Part shown: positions 13,201 through 26,800 of the stretch, piece by piece | How the letters are laid out: each line of letters opens with the position of its first letter | Position numbering within the stretch: position 1 is the first letter of the stretch | Assembly (NCBI RefSeq): GCF_014839805.1 | Contig: NC_051134.1 | Span: 14,663,170-14,727,169 of the forward strand | Direction: 5' to 3' | Source: Manduca sexta | Lineage: Eukaryota > Arthropoda > Insecta > Lepidoptera > Sphingidae | Length of the DNA: 64,000 nucleotides | Notes under the pieces: generated by a model | The model's database searches: none | Told to the model about the DNA's origin: nothing | Seen by the model: only the letters and a program-made list of their open reading frames with translations | Made by a program: the position numbers and the translations under genes

Positions 13201-16200
13201 CAACAGATTCAGAGGCTTCAATGCGTTGAAGGTAACATAAAACGATGGAAGCATCATACACGATAGGAAACGTCTCAACTCTCAAGCAATATTTTTGCTT
13301 TGCTACGATTGTGGTCTTTATGAAAAGTCTAAGCGACTGTTTATTAAATTTTATCAAATAAATACGATAAGGAGATTAGTTAGTCATATTACGAAGGAAT
13401 CTTGACGTACTGACGCATGACGTTTTTGTTTACGTGTTGACGCACCACCGCACCCGCAATGTTGTTTTGATAATAATTGATGGTCCGATAGTTTTATGAA
13501 ATTTCTTTAAAATCACCAAAATATCTGATCGTGTTCGTATTGTATTTTTTGACCGCCACGACGATAAATTACACGATAAATATTTAAGTGCTACTTTAAA
13601 TTCTCTTTGCGTAGAAAGACAAGGTTGTAACGCGTTTTACTACTTTAAGAAAATGCGTATAAACTGCCATTCTACTTACAATATAGTATAATATGTATAC
13701 AGAAAGTGTGCAGAACATTATAATATAGATTACCGTTGTATACTCGAGGCGTTACCCCGAATACGCGTGGGGCACTACACCCATACTGACCGATAAAGAT
13801 TACGAGCAACACAACGAAGGGTATCAACCCGCCACGAGTGTTTATCGAGTTGTGAATCGTATAATATTATACGAAGTTATTAAAGCTGCAAGAAATGTAC
13901 TTGAAATACTTACTCAATGTATATATTTTTAAGTCCATAGTTATTACGATCACAGCGTTACATGTGTATAAACAATGGTAATGTCACCTAGAGTATTTAG
14001 TTATCGAGCGGGGCAATGCACTGCTAATTGTCTAGACCTTGCACGAATCATTCCCAGCAAAGAAGTACTTTAACAATAAAACATAGTTTAAAAGATTAAG
14101 CACACTTCTGCAATCTATGTCTATTAAAATAGGAATTTTTGCAGAGGTTATTTCTTTACCATGGCGGAAAATAAACAAAGTAGGTTACCTAATAATGGAG
14201 ACTAATGAAAATCAGAACATATGAAATATGGCTGCGCGCAGTGATATTATAAAGTGTAGGCAGACTTCCCACTGTGTAGACAGTTGACCTGATCGAGGTC
14301 GTACGAAGGCGGCAGATGCGGACGGCAATGCAGTGAGTTTTATGAAGAATCAATAAAATTAACATTTGTCCAAAAACTTATTGGTTGTAAAAGTATAAAA
14401 AAAAATGTAAACCACGTTTGTATTTATCCAAAACGGAGATACCGTTGGTCCTCATCAGTATTGCCATATTCCGAACGGCCGCTGTTACATAGTGTTTACA
14501 TAATCAAAAGCAAACATAAGCGTCATTCGGAATCAGAACACGCCTATTGTGTATTTTTTATTCAACAAAATCGATTTACAAGTCAATTCACATGATGTGC
14601 TGAATCGTTTGTCGACGGATGTCGGATCTGGGTCAATGTCCACATCGGTGCACTACCCAACCTTTCTGTAGGTATTGTAGTAATGTCCTCTCCGTACATT
14701 ATAATATTATCAATGTTGCCACCTTAGTAAGATTTTTAACTAAAACTGGTGGTCTAGACGCCTTTAGAGAGCAATATATCTTTTCGTGTTGGTTATTTGA
14801 CAACAATTAGTGGGAAGTAATCTTAAATTCTATCAATTAAAGCTGTCCAAACGATTTATTTAATAAAAAGAGGATAATATAACTTCAGCCAATGTATCAC
14901 CAGAATGCATGTATCGCCCTTGATCAGTTAGCAGCTCAAGTGACATGTTTTATATTACATTAACTTCCTGATTGGTGTTGCCGTGTTGTGGTTAGTGGCA
15001 TCTGGTTGTATAATCCAGTATAGTAATTACTAATATTAATAAAGAAATGATGCGGTCTATTAATAAAGCACTCCAAAAATATCAATATTGCCAACCCTGT
15101 CTCTGCCAATAAACTTGATTCTTAGATAAGAAAAATCTTTTCATAAGCATATACTCATTTCGTAATTTGGCAGCTACAATGTGTTTCTTGTATAAATATT
15201 CGCAACTTCCTAGACTTTTATTTATTAACGTAGCAGTTGTTATAGCCCGCTCTAATGATATGTTTACAGAATAGTAGAAGATAATCGTCACTATTTGCAA
15301 TACGTATCTCCATAAATATAAAATTGATTTCGAGCGGTGTTTCGCGATGGTCTCGAGTCTAAAATAGGGTATGTATCATCGACGCCAAGGTCAGGGACCC
15401 AGGCGGTACGCTAGCCTACGCAGTCGAATATTGTAAATGTAACTCTATGCACCGATGACGTTCTAACGTCAGTCGTTGCCAAAAATATATTTATCAAAAC
15501 GAACATACATACCTATGATGAATCAATAAGAATACTTGCAAAGTTTTATAGTTCTATTTTTGTTTTATGATCACAAAAAGTGATCGCTATAGTGTTATAG
15601 TGAACTCATTTTCCTGTGATTCGTTGTAGTACCAAAATCGATTATTATTCTTGCACGTAAATTTCCTCGTTGTTTTCCTTAGTTTTTGATGTTTGTTGTA
15701 ATTTTACCGCGTACAGTCCTAATATATAAAATATCCTTCCTAGTAGCGTACCTATCTGTTGTGCTTCATTCATTGACGTACTTCGTCATCTTAGGTAGAT
15801 CCCCGATGTAGCCATTTTGCTTGTAGCGCGGATTCGGCTTGACTGAGGTGGGGACGTCTTTAACAACTACGTGAAGTAATATGTTTTGGTTTTAAATTCA
15901 TGTTCATGGTACCTGGGTCAATAAGTAAATACCTTATAGAAACCCTCGAATAGGATAAAAAACAGTATTTAAAACTTACTTAATACGAATAAGTATTCAT
16001 TATTTTTATCACGATTCTTACTCACTCCGTAAATAAATATTATTGGGATGTCATCATTGGTACTTACTGTACTTACTAAGTCACTGTACTTACTAAGTGT
16101 ATGTTTTTTTATTCATTCAGTTTATCTACGGCCGACCAAATTTTATTTAATATTACAACAAATTTATAGCTATCGTATAATTGGAAAATAAATTTTCTCG

Positions 16201-16869
16201 CCGTATTAACCAAAACTGATTCCGTAAGTGTAATGCTGGATTCGGGCCTGTAGAATCGGGAGGGTGATAAGAGCAGAGGGGTGTGAAACACTAACTTCAG
16301 CCCGCAAACTTTGCACGGCCGGATTGTAACAGATACTAGTTTATCCCCAAGTGGTTCAGTGTCACTTTACTAATAACAAAATTATTGGCGAACTCATAAA
16401 TCTGCCGATTAGTACCCAATGGGCGATTTTTTATTAACCGGATAAAAGTTATTTGTGGATTGGAGCTCATACTTTGGGTTTCAATGCGGGCATTATAAAT
16501 ACTTGGTTGTAGGTTCCTGGGTTATCGTTAGGGTTTTATTAAAAACAAATTGAATTCGTGAAAGTGAGTGAACACCGGTAAAACCGGATCTACCGAACGG
16601 CACGGACGTAAAATTACGAATAAGGTCCCTTAAAAAGGATTTAAAAAAAACTATTCACAGGATAACAACAAACAAATAATGCAATGGCGTGGAATTACAG
16701 GCTCATTGTTTGACTTCTCTTTTGTATTTCACGGATCATTTTATTTCAGTTACTTATATAGTCTATAAGCTGATTTAATCCTACCAGTTAACCTGAATTT
16801 TATCTATTGCAAAATCAGACTGTTTATTACCCAAATAGTTTTCTAAATATTTTTTTTAATTATTTCCAG
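10207..16869. other. Long noncoding stretch
   Basis: No coding gene or RNA gene is supported here. A 44-bp perfect palindrome lies at 11543-11586. Short direct repeats (CTGTACTTACTAAGT, twice) sit near 16068-16098. Everything else looks like ordinary AT-rich lepidopteran noncoding DNA, probably part of the long 5' region of the BCOR homologue. Confidence 0.5.
11543..11586. repeat. Perfect 21-bp inverted repeat with 2-bp spacer
   Basis: The arm AATTCGTACTTTTAACAAAT plus A (11543-11563) is followed by TG and then by its exact reverse complement (11566-11586). Matching stops one base outside each arm. The result is a cruciform-capable palindrome. It may be the fused ends of a deleted MITE or a snap-back replication error; nothing nearby decides between these. 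Confidence 0.9.
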
Positions 16870-16947
16870 GTCGTGGAGGCATTAAAACCAGAGTCATGAA
16901 CGCGTGTGGGGACTGCCATTCACATCAAGCAGGATAGCTTATCAAAC
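16870..16947 (+). other. Possible 5' UTR exon (78 nt)
   Basis: A pyrimidine-rich tract ending in TTATTTCCAG precedes 16870, and a good donor (GTAAGA) follows 16947. The 78-nt interval is GC-richer than its surroundings and contains a 13-codon upstream ORF (ATG at 16896, stop ending 16937). It could be a leader exon of the BCOR homologue, whose first coding exon begins after an acceptor at 23863. This rests on splice-site appearance only. Confidence 0.3.
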
Positions 16948-18812
16948 GTAAGATATTTGTTTTATTTGTTTCCCACGTGGGAGTTTGTTTTCTTAGCTAC
17001 GTAACACGGTACGTCGATTGAACATTGTTTTTATTATGTCTAACATTTCGGAGAAGATGTTTCTTGTATTATCAAGTAATTAACAAAGAAGGTTGCACAA
17101 GCCTGGGGTCCAGTTCTACATTATATTAAATCAGAGTCCAAAAGAACGGCTGCCAGACTTCAAGTCTGTCTTCCAACAAATAACCTAAATCTATATTTCC
17201 CGCTAGCATTAAAATTTTGTTCACGATAATTTAATCAAATGAAAGTGATGAGCTTTCACTAGAATTTTCCTTATTATATATTGGAACAGGTTCGCGTTGA
17301 TACAGCGGTTATATAACCTCTATTATAGTTTATTATAACAATCGGTTAGACAACTTTGTCCGTGTTACAGGTAGCAATTAACTTTTGTTATTATAGCGAG
17401 AGTTCGACGTGGGATTATCGCGATGTTGCTATTTATTTTGTTCGTCTTATTTTTACGTAACTTGTTTTTTAATATGTTACCATAAAATTGATAAACTATG
17501 AATAATTTGCTGATACAAAAGGAGGGACGATAATGCGTACTATATTGATACAATCCGAACCGGAATCCACGCCACGCGTCAGTAATTTTGTTTTATATTG
17601 CCAAGATTCGATATAAAATCGTTAATCAGTGCATGATTCGTATACAAAACATTTATTTTCATAACATTATCTTTGTTGGTCAAAAATCAAACGACACCAT
17701 AAATGTAGGGATGTATATTTTGTTGAGTTATTCAATAAATCTCCAGTCCAATTGGTCTATTATAGTTATTATACAATCATGCCTATCAAACTATTGTAGG
17801 AACGGTTCCTAAGCGTCCCGTACTAGTAAAGTTATGGAATATTTTATTAAAATATCCGGAAAATCCTGTATTAAATACAATTAGGTATGAACATACAATA
17901 CAAAAGTGCTTCACGTTATAATTAAACGATTTATAAGAACTCATTAACTTTTTATATTCGTCTTATATCGCCACGATAGACGTGTAAGCTTCAATAGTTT
18001 GGCAAGAATTTGCTATCTATCCACGTGTTGCCACTCTAAAATATACATAATATATAGGTAGATAGAAAAGTTGTCACTCAAAATAGGGCGGCCCGCCCCC
18101 TGTAACACGTCACACATTATTTTAGTGATGTGTTCTATTGAAAACGGATCGTTGGATCGGTTATGTCGTTGACCTGTGTGGTCTTTAGCTATGTTCGTCA
18201 AGTTATAGTTCTATTTATATAGATTTGTAACAGAAATGCCATTGAAAATGTGTAACAAACTGATTCAATCATAATAAAGGAAATATAATTCAAGAAGTCT
18301 TCGAAACGTCGGGAGAAAATAAAATACTAACACCGCGATAGAATCCGAAAATTAGTTTAATTTCAATGTCAAGAATTTTTATTATTATAAGTGAAAAATG
18401 ATAATACGATCAATCTACAGCTTCAGATTATATTTCGCAGCTTTTGTTATTTAAATGAGTGTTATCTGCCTTAAGTTGTAAATACTCATTATTATTTTGA
18501 CTAATGATCCGCTAGTATAAATATAGCTCAGGCATTAACTTACAAGTAATTAGTTACAATACATTGTACAGTAACATATCATTCGGTATTCTACCGCCAT
18601 CTATCGGCCGCTTTATGAAACAACGTATTCTTGGCCGTGGCGTATCGCTATTCGCTACATAGTAGCGGCGCAAACATTATTGTAAAGACGATATTAACAT
18701 AAATAAATATTGTAGTGGTTGGCTATTTATCAGCCTAGATTTTTTTAATGAAAGTTTCATTTATATTTTATTTCACTGTACTGTTCCGAATAAGATACAA
18801 AGTAAATCAAAA
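16948..18812. other. Noncoding, nothing recognised
   Basis: AT-rich sequence with only short open frames of no recognisable kind. It is probably intronic or intergenic. Confidence 0.45.
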
Positions 18813-19080
18813 GACTGCCTCGGTGGCGTAGTTGTACTGCATGCGCGGTACGGCAGCGCTCTGAGGTCCTGGGTTCGAATCCCGGGTCAGGCAAAGTGAT
18901 ATTTGGGTTTTTCTGCTCAGTATCAGCCCGGAGTCTGGAATTTGTGCCCGATATGGCGATAGGCTCGCCCCCTATCACATCATGGGACGGAACACACTTG
19001 GCGAAAAGTGGGTGCCATGGTTGCGCCTCTGCATACCCCCTCGGGCATACAATGCGTGATGTTGTGTGTGTGTGTGTAAA
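18813..19080 (+). repeat. tRNA-derived SINE, copy 1
   Basis: A tRNA-like head starts GACTGCCTCGGTGGCGTAG (polymerase III A box) and carries a perfect B box, GGTTCGAATCC, about 18870. It is followed by a tRNA-unrelated body (ATTTGGGTTTTTCTGCTCAG and following) and a (TG)n/A-rich tail. A second copy at 59923-60183 is nearly identical along its full length, which shows this is a dispersed family. The head/body/tail layout is typical of lepidopteran SINEs. Its reverse strand yields a spurious open frame that should not be annotated as a gene. Confidence 0.85.
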
Positions 19081-22000
19081 TTAAAATATTATAATATCAT
19101 ATACTTACTATTGCGGACATTAGCATATTGTTCCATATTCAAAACTCGAGAATTAAGTATCACATTTTTTTTTTATTTCTATGCAATTTTATATTGTACA
19201 CCCAATTAAGTGATTCGTATTACTAGCTCATCTGTTGGTTCTGTATTGTTAATACGCCCGTAGAGGCCGCATACGCCGCAACTCTTCCCCGCCCTGCGTT
19301 GATCGTAGCAAGTAAAATACACTTAGCAGGCGTGCGGTGTAACGGAATCCGTACGAGTGCTATCGCCGCCCGGCTCATTACATACTACGCATGGCCGCAT
19401 GCAATCACCTCGCATTTAAACATACAATTTTCGCATACTCGTGTATATTGTGTATTAGCTTAATGGCTGGTTAAATTGAGCAGATTGGGGACCTTAATTG
19501 TGGTGCACGGCTAATTTGCCTATGCGCGTTGGGGTAAGATCGTAGAAGGTATAACATCGTATAAATCAAATAACTCGTAATTGTGTTATAATTTTTGTTT
19601 TCGGACAACACTACCTGTGACCCCATCTGGTACCCTACGTTCCACTAGTTCACATGAGTGAATCCGTCAAGTAAATAATGTTTACGGTGCTAACAAACAG
19701 AATATCGGTGTTTTGTCGTTCCCTGGCAGATCCGGATTAACCCCATGCAAGAATTTGCCTAATTTTAATTGAGTATTTACTGTTTTCAATTAATTTTGTA
19801 GGTATATACTATCGTAAAGGAAATAAATCTTGTGACTTGTTTATTCAAATTTGTCGAAACACGTATATTCCCTGAGATCCGATCTTTACCCATACAATTA
19901 TTTGTCGTTAGAGAACGGATAAAAATCGTTCTATCTAGCAGTTGTAAAATATTGCAAGTTTTTATCAAAATTTATACACGAAAACGTCTGAACTCACTAA
20001 TTGTGTATTTTTTTTTTAGCTCAGATGAATGGTCGATTTGGTTTATTTATTGTTTATTTACACGTGTCTGTACTATTTCTTCGAATATTTTTAAAAATAT
20101 CTACAGTGTTACTTATGTGGGGTATGATCGTATGCCTAGAACTATTAAAAAAACAAAGTTCGCTTCTAAAACTATCTTACGAAATTTATAAAAAAAATTG
20201 AATGTTTATAAATGAATATCTAGATCAGAATATGCTCTTTTTATGGATTTTAGAATCCCTGTATCATAGACGATTTTAGATAGTAGTCCGAACTATACCT
20301 GTGAAGGTCCTATCTTTCTCACACATTTCTAAAAGTATGGTACTTTTTAAAGCCCTATAAAACATTAACTGTTATATATAAGGTATTGAAAAATATATAC
20401 CATTTAGTATATTTAATAACATATAGCTAAGTTAATGATTCATTATGATAGCTCTTATAGAATTATTGTAAAAAATAATTCGAGAAGACTGTTTAACACG
20501 TCGAAAAAGCGTCCGATTTAACCCCAACGCACCTTAATTTGTATATTTTAAAGAATATGTGTTGTAATACAGATATGGTGTTTGCAACCCGTAGTTAGGG
20601 CAAAAATGTTTTATGTTAAATCTGACAGGCGCATTACTATTGTTTACATAACGCGTGTACCCGACTTTAGAAAGTATTCAAATTATTTTATAAAGCCAAT
20701 GTCTTGAAGAAAATTGAAAAGTACAAGAAATTTAAAATCATTCGTCATTACGTGAAGTCACATCAGTAAATTATTTAATTCAATACTAAAGCGTCAGATG
20801 TCACCCACAGTCGCTGCCGCCTACGTTTCGCAGTATGCTATTTCGATATCGCACGTCACGCGCGACATCTCGCGCAGGTGATAACTGGCGAAGAGCTGAT
20901 TTATTTGTTGTCCTTTGTCATATACACGAGTGCATTCGTACATGTTCGCATTTCACGGCAGTAGGTTAGCAGTTATAACAATAGAGCATACAAACAATTC
21001 CAGCTTATAGTTATTCAAGTAATAATGGTTGTACCATAGTAACGTATTTAACTGAAAGTTTTGAAAGCAATAAATTGACAGTTTGCGCTCGTCTTAATGG
21101 AAATTGAATCGACAGTGCCTTGTTTCATCGTGAAGAGTTGTATAAAAATTAAAATCTTTACGTCACCGTTAACCTTGCAAGCGCTTACCTACTAACATAA
21201 TTTTGTGAGCTGAGCGTCTGCAGTCTTGTAATGTCGCGGGAATATTTATCTGTGCTATATCAAAGAAATATGTAAAATTACTATTAACTGCTAAGCGTAT
21301 TAGCCTGGGAGAATACGTTACATATTTTTATTTAGTTATAAAAAATTGGTCATGTATAAAACATTGAAATGGTAAACTGAAAGTTTTGAATACAATTTAC
21401 AATATTTATTATCTTGAGTAGAGGCAGATGTGCATTTAGACTCGAAAAGTAACAATTCAGTTTATGACGCCAAATACAATTATCACTCACGTTTCTATTT
21501 ATTGAAATATCGAAGGAGTTTGGTATGTTATCAGCGATTGTCTGTCTACCTGCGTAGACAGTACCGCATTCTACTATTAAATGTAAATACCTATTAAGAT
21601 AGGTAAAAACATTGTCAGGTCGTTAAACTTTATCTTGCAGACGTTTGTGTAGGTGACATTGACCTTTGGTGAAATCGTATGTACGCTTATAGAGCGATCG
21701 ATCTTACAGCGAGACTTCGCCTCCGTCGACCGCGCACGTGTTTCATGATCTAACAACCTATAAAAGAAACTTTGTGAACTTGTATCTTTACCGGCGAAAC
21801 TTCACTGTCGCCGACTTTCCAACTTTTTGTTGAGGATTTGAATTCTTTGTGGATGATAGCGTTTTTTACGAAGACGTTTGTAACGTTTGATTTGAATTTC
21901 GAACATTAGTTAAACATTAATTGTTACTAACAATAAAAAAATAATTTTATATTTTTTATATCTTATGGTTTGTTATATTTAAAATATAATCAATCTTAAT

Positions 22001-23863
22001 CTAGGCCAATATTTTTACAATAATAATTACATTAATTGCTTTTGCTTGTCAACATAATTTACTCTCAATAGAGATTTATATGGCAATAAAGTGTATTGTA
22101 CGCTTTGTATTGTGGCGTAAGTGTTCGAAAATATAATAATACGTATTGGATAATTACTTACTGATTTCAATGTTTATTTTTCATTTCTTATGGTTTCGGG
22201 CTAATGTTTATTACCATCACTATAATATTATCAACACAAGATTTGAAATATTCAAAGCCGGTTTTAGTCGTTGTTTTGTGTCTAGTGTTTATCTATTTAT
22301 ATTTTATATAGGTATTAAATACAACGAATGTCATGTATATCTGACGACATGTTGTTTAATTTTTTACGTACGTTTTTTTCGAATGTTTTTGAATTAGAGA
22401 CAAAACTCACATCTCAGCAGATGCACCATAAAATATACTTATTTAAATGATCAAAATTAAATCGCGATAAGTTAATTTTGCTCTAAAAACGCGCGTTCGT
22501 ATATGTAAAATATGGACCACGCAACAGGGTATGAAATGTAATCTATAATGATGTATGTGTGTTGAGCGGGACGCATCCCGGATCCCGGCAGGGCTGAGGG
22601 CTGCAATCGATTGAGGGTTACGGCCGCGACAGCTTCCCGGGACCTCGCATGCACCGCTCGCCGCTTTACTTGTTGACATTACGCGGGAGCGCGCCGCGCC
22701 ATCCACGCATTCCGCGAACAGTCAATCATTGCAAATTGGTATTGTGTATGTGGTTAAATCCTTGACCCTGGTTCGACTTCTTTTTTCATTGTTGGTGTTA
22801 ATAAAACAAATACTTTAAATAGCGAGTTTAGTTTTCTTTGTTTCTTTTGAAAATAGTGAAAAACAATTTATGCAGTCGTATCAATACATTCAAATACTTC
22901 GTTTTGTTTTAGAACGAGCTGATGTGATTCTTGAGCTTGTTTAATAATCAATGATGACTATTTACTCTTTGAGACCTTTATGCAAACAGCAAAAAAAAAT
23001 CTCGAACACGTTTCATTATTTATTTTTTAAATTCAAATTATAATGGCGGTGGACTGGTACCGGGTGTGAAATCTTAATGTGGCAGATATAAAAGTAGTGT
23101 GCGTGTGTTTAATATTAATAAGCATTGCTGAATAGCAATTAGCAACCGCAAGTAACGAGCACATTAATTACCTTGCATTACTGGTCGTCACAGTTGTCGC
23201 AAGGTCTATTTTAGCGCAAACATTGTTAGATCGACTCATATGCATTCAGATGTGTGCTAGACCCAAAGTTTATGTTCTTCAATTATATAGGTTAATGACC
23301 TTTGCGAAAATTGTCTACAAAAACACCACGTCATCAATTAACCCGCCAATTATTCTTTCGTTATCTCAATATCAGACGATACCAATCGTTTCAAAACATT
23401 GTGCAATTTAGATAGCGAAATAAACAAAACAAGCCAAAAACGTTGAATATATTGAGAATATTTAGACCGGAGTCGGGCACAAGGGCAAGCGTTCACGTTA
23501 CTTCCTCGACACATCGAGCGCTACTTCCAAACTCGGCGCTCTAACCGCTAATTATGCACAAGGTTTTCGACGTTTCATTCAACGAAGGTCGATTAACTTT
23601 TTAGCAAACGCTTCACGCGGAAGTTAGTGTTGTGTGAGTGTCGTGAACAAATAACAATAATAAGTAGATGCGTGTGCGTGCGGGGGCGAGGTCCGCTCAA
23701 GGGCAGCTGCCGGGTAACGACCCGCACAACGCACTTTAACGCGCTCCATGCTCAATGACAACCTAACCTTATGTGCTCAAACGGTGATTGATTATTACCT
23801 TGTATACACCTGTCTGAACCGAGATTTTGAGTCGTTTCAGTGACACCGGCATTCCTGTTTCAG
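19081..23863. other. 5' flank or intron of the BCOR homologue
   Basis: No coding exon is supported. CpG-rich patches stand out at about 19255-19400, 20810-20880, 22560-22730 and 23660-23750, and could be promoters, enhancers or leader exons. The interval ends in a splice acceptor (CCTGTTTCAG) at 23854-23863, so at least its right part is intron. Confidence 0.5.
22560..22730. promoter_or_regulatory. CpG-rich patch upstream of BCOR coding exon
   Basis: GC- and CpG-dense sequence (for example GAGCGCGCCGCGCC near 22690) about 1.2 kb before the first coding exon. It is a candidate alternative promoter or leader exon. No core promoter element could be pinned down. Confidence 0.25.
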
Positions 23864-23893
23864 GTGGTGCTCTCTAGAGACGGCGCTCATAGT

Positions 23894-26800
23894 ATGGACG
23901 TACTCAAGAATGTACTGGAAGAGACACGCCAGTTTTTTATGGGGGTGCCGAAGCAAGTGCAGGGAGAGGACTCTGGGCAAGCCGTGTGGCCGACTGGCGC
24001 TCCACCTCCTGAAGAGGGAACACCAGCGCTATCCGGTGCGCCAGCACCTTCTTCGCGGCCTCCTTCTGCTGCGGCTGCACCGGCAATTGCAACCACTCCG
24101 GTCCCAATGCCGCCACGTCCTCCTTCAGAACCGCTGGAACCCAAGCCGCACATCATCCATAAAGCGACTGTAATGCGCGAAGCGGCAGAAAAGCGACGAG
24201 AGATTCCAGATATTGAAGACGAGGAAGAACCATTAGATAACCTGTCGCCGCCCTCGCACATCATACACAAACCACCACCGACACTGTCCTCTCCTGCTGC
24301 GGCCCCGGCTGCTCCGTGTCCGTCCCCTGCCAGGCCGCCCTCTGCTGCCCCGTCAGGTCCGTTATCTTCGCAGGAACCGCAATTAGAACCATCCGGATCA
24401 TATCGGGTTCCAGTGAATCGCGTCCATACACCTACTTCCAGGCCCCCTGAGCATTTTGCGCCCAGTCGGCCACCAGATCCGTACTCGGCATCCCGCCCTC
24501 CAGAGCCGTACCGTCGCTACTACGAGCAAAAACTTGTAGACAGTGGTAGAACATCACACGGACCGATTGCTTCGGCACAACCATCTATGCCGTCGCGACA
24601 ATCTTATGCGCGGATATCTACTACGATGCCACAGCATATGGTGTCAAGATTGCGCGACGCCCCTGCTTCGCACAGCCCACCTGCGCAGCGCTACGCCATG
24701 CCGGTGACACAACCGCCACCCCCGCATAATGATCGCGTTCCGCCTATACACCATCCACAGACGCCTCCAGCACCAAAACTAGGTACAATGGATGCGCGTA
24801 CAGCTCAAATATATCCTACACTACAGCAGCGGCGTGAATCGTCACCTTACGCAAGAACTGTGTCGCATTATGATCGACATCCTACAGTTTCTTCCCGGAA
24901 ATATGATCCCCAACAAGCTTTTCCGGGTTATAGACCTACACCTGCTGCTCCACAACCATTGCAGAATCATCGTGTAGATACGCATCACCAAGTTCCATAC
25001 AAGCACATAGCGTCAGAGGCTTTAAGTGCCCACTATCCAGCACGTCCCCTGGATCGCTCACCAGTTCCGCCGGTACCACATACTCATGATGCATCACGTC
25101 TGCCAACTCGATCAGATTATGTCAATGTTAGCAGAAATATTGACGCTAGAGCTAATTATCCATACCCGGCTTCTCCGGCTTCGACCTCAAAATATACTGC
25201 GAGCGCCCCCGTGCCGGTTCCAAAAAACTCTACATTACCAACTAGACCTGGTCATCGGGCACCCACTACTCCAAGAATCAATTATGATTATACGACACCC
25301 AATCCCGTCCAGACATCACCTGCACGGTCAATAACAAAACCAGGATATCCAGGTCAACCGGCCAGACCGACGGTTTCAGTAACAAGTATTGTAAATGAAA
25401 TGAATCAAACAAAACAAAAACGAGAGTCACCGTTAGATCTCTCCGTTAAGACTGTTAAAAACTCAGCGGATTCCTCTACAACTCAAGACGATGTGATAGA
25501 CTCTGCGACTAGTGAGCATAAAAATGTGCAAGCTCATCCATCTTCCAGTGGTCGCAATGCGCATATACCTGACGTAGGTTATGTGGGATCTCATAAAGTC
25601 GACTTTAGTCCTAACTTCTCACAATATGGAGACAGAAATGTTAGCCATAACTACAACGCACCTGCGCAGCCAATCCATCCACCGTTGCGGTTTAACGGCT
25701 CATACGAAGCCGGTAGACCAGTTCCTGAACGTTATCCCGTTGAATCTCCTCATCAATCGCATACAGATAAATATCCCGTTCCTGTTGTAGGAAGAACTGA
25801 ATATGTTTCTAGACATATCGGCGACAATAGACATCTTGAGAATAGAATTCGAGATGATCGGACTTTTATAATAGAAGAGCGAAAGCGACCGGCTGGACCG
25901 ATTGTGAGCAACATTCCTGAAAAAATAGTTCGTTATGAAACGTGGGTGGCTGACAGTCGGATACAACGCATGACTCGTGAACAAGACGAGCTAATGCGGC
26001 AACCGCTTTATTACAATAGCCATAAACAATTAGAGGCTTATCATAATGAATACAAAAGGGCCACGATTCCTGGTCCATATCGAGACCACCCTTCGCTGTC
26101 CAGTCATAGATATCCAAGTAATCATTATCCAGCAGAATTACCTTCGCGTGAACCTATTCCATACCACCCTCAATACCTTGAGAGGAATTCGTCAATTATA
26201 AATAGCCGAAACCACCATGTGATAAAGAGATTTCCAAACCATCGTGATGGACACCCTCATCATTTAGATCCTAATGGAGTTCTTCCAGTTGACAATTCAG
26301 TTAAAAGTATTCTTAGGAGTAATTTAGAAACGAAACAATCTGGATTTGTAGAGCCTCCACGAATATCCAAACAAATACCTGATCTCATAGTTATTGACGA
26401 CATCGATGATTCTGTGATAGAAATACCTGATGATTCTGAGACAAACATTAAAAGTGTCGCTAAAGCTGGCCATAACACAATTACTCAGAATTTAAGTTCA
26501 CACATACAAATGCCAAAAGCTGTAGATTCGTTACCACGTGATTCTGAATATCATACATTTGATAATACAGACACCAAGAGCAAGTCACCCGAAAATGATG
26601 TTGCGTCAAGAATTAGAACGAAGGCAGAGTTAAAGGTTATGCCACCTTCACAAGACAGTTCATTAAAAGCAGAAAATAAACAAGATAATATCGCACCAGA
26701 AAGTGATAGGGTTAAAATCGTACCCAAATCGCAAAAACAACATTTGTTTAATCAAATTAGAGAAGACAATCTACGATTAGAATCTGTTATAAAAGTGAGA

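Noticed and set aside
13730..13850. GC-richer block as a possible exon or retroelement piece
   Set aside because: No frame reads as a known protein and no splice sites fit; evidence too thin to list.
18813..18890. tRNA gene
   Set aside because: A and B boxes are present, but the sequence continues into the SINE body and the arms do not form a proper cloverleaf.
18757..18978. Minus-strand frame with an Arg/Pro-rich peptide, repeated at 59819-60088
   Set aside because: Both are reverse-strand readings of the same tRNA-derived SINE, so the protein similarity reflects the repeat and not a gene.
19832..20191. 119-codon plus-strand frame
   Set aside because: AT-driven composition (Ile, Phe, Lys), no recognisable domain and no splice context; treated as chance.
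24026..24170. Overlapping frames opposite or alongside the BCOR exon (for example 23887-24270 minus)
   Set aside because: GC-rich coding sequence leaves shadow frames open; they show no own domain and the BCOR frame explains the bases.
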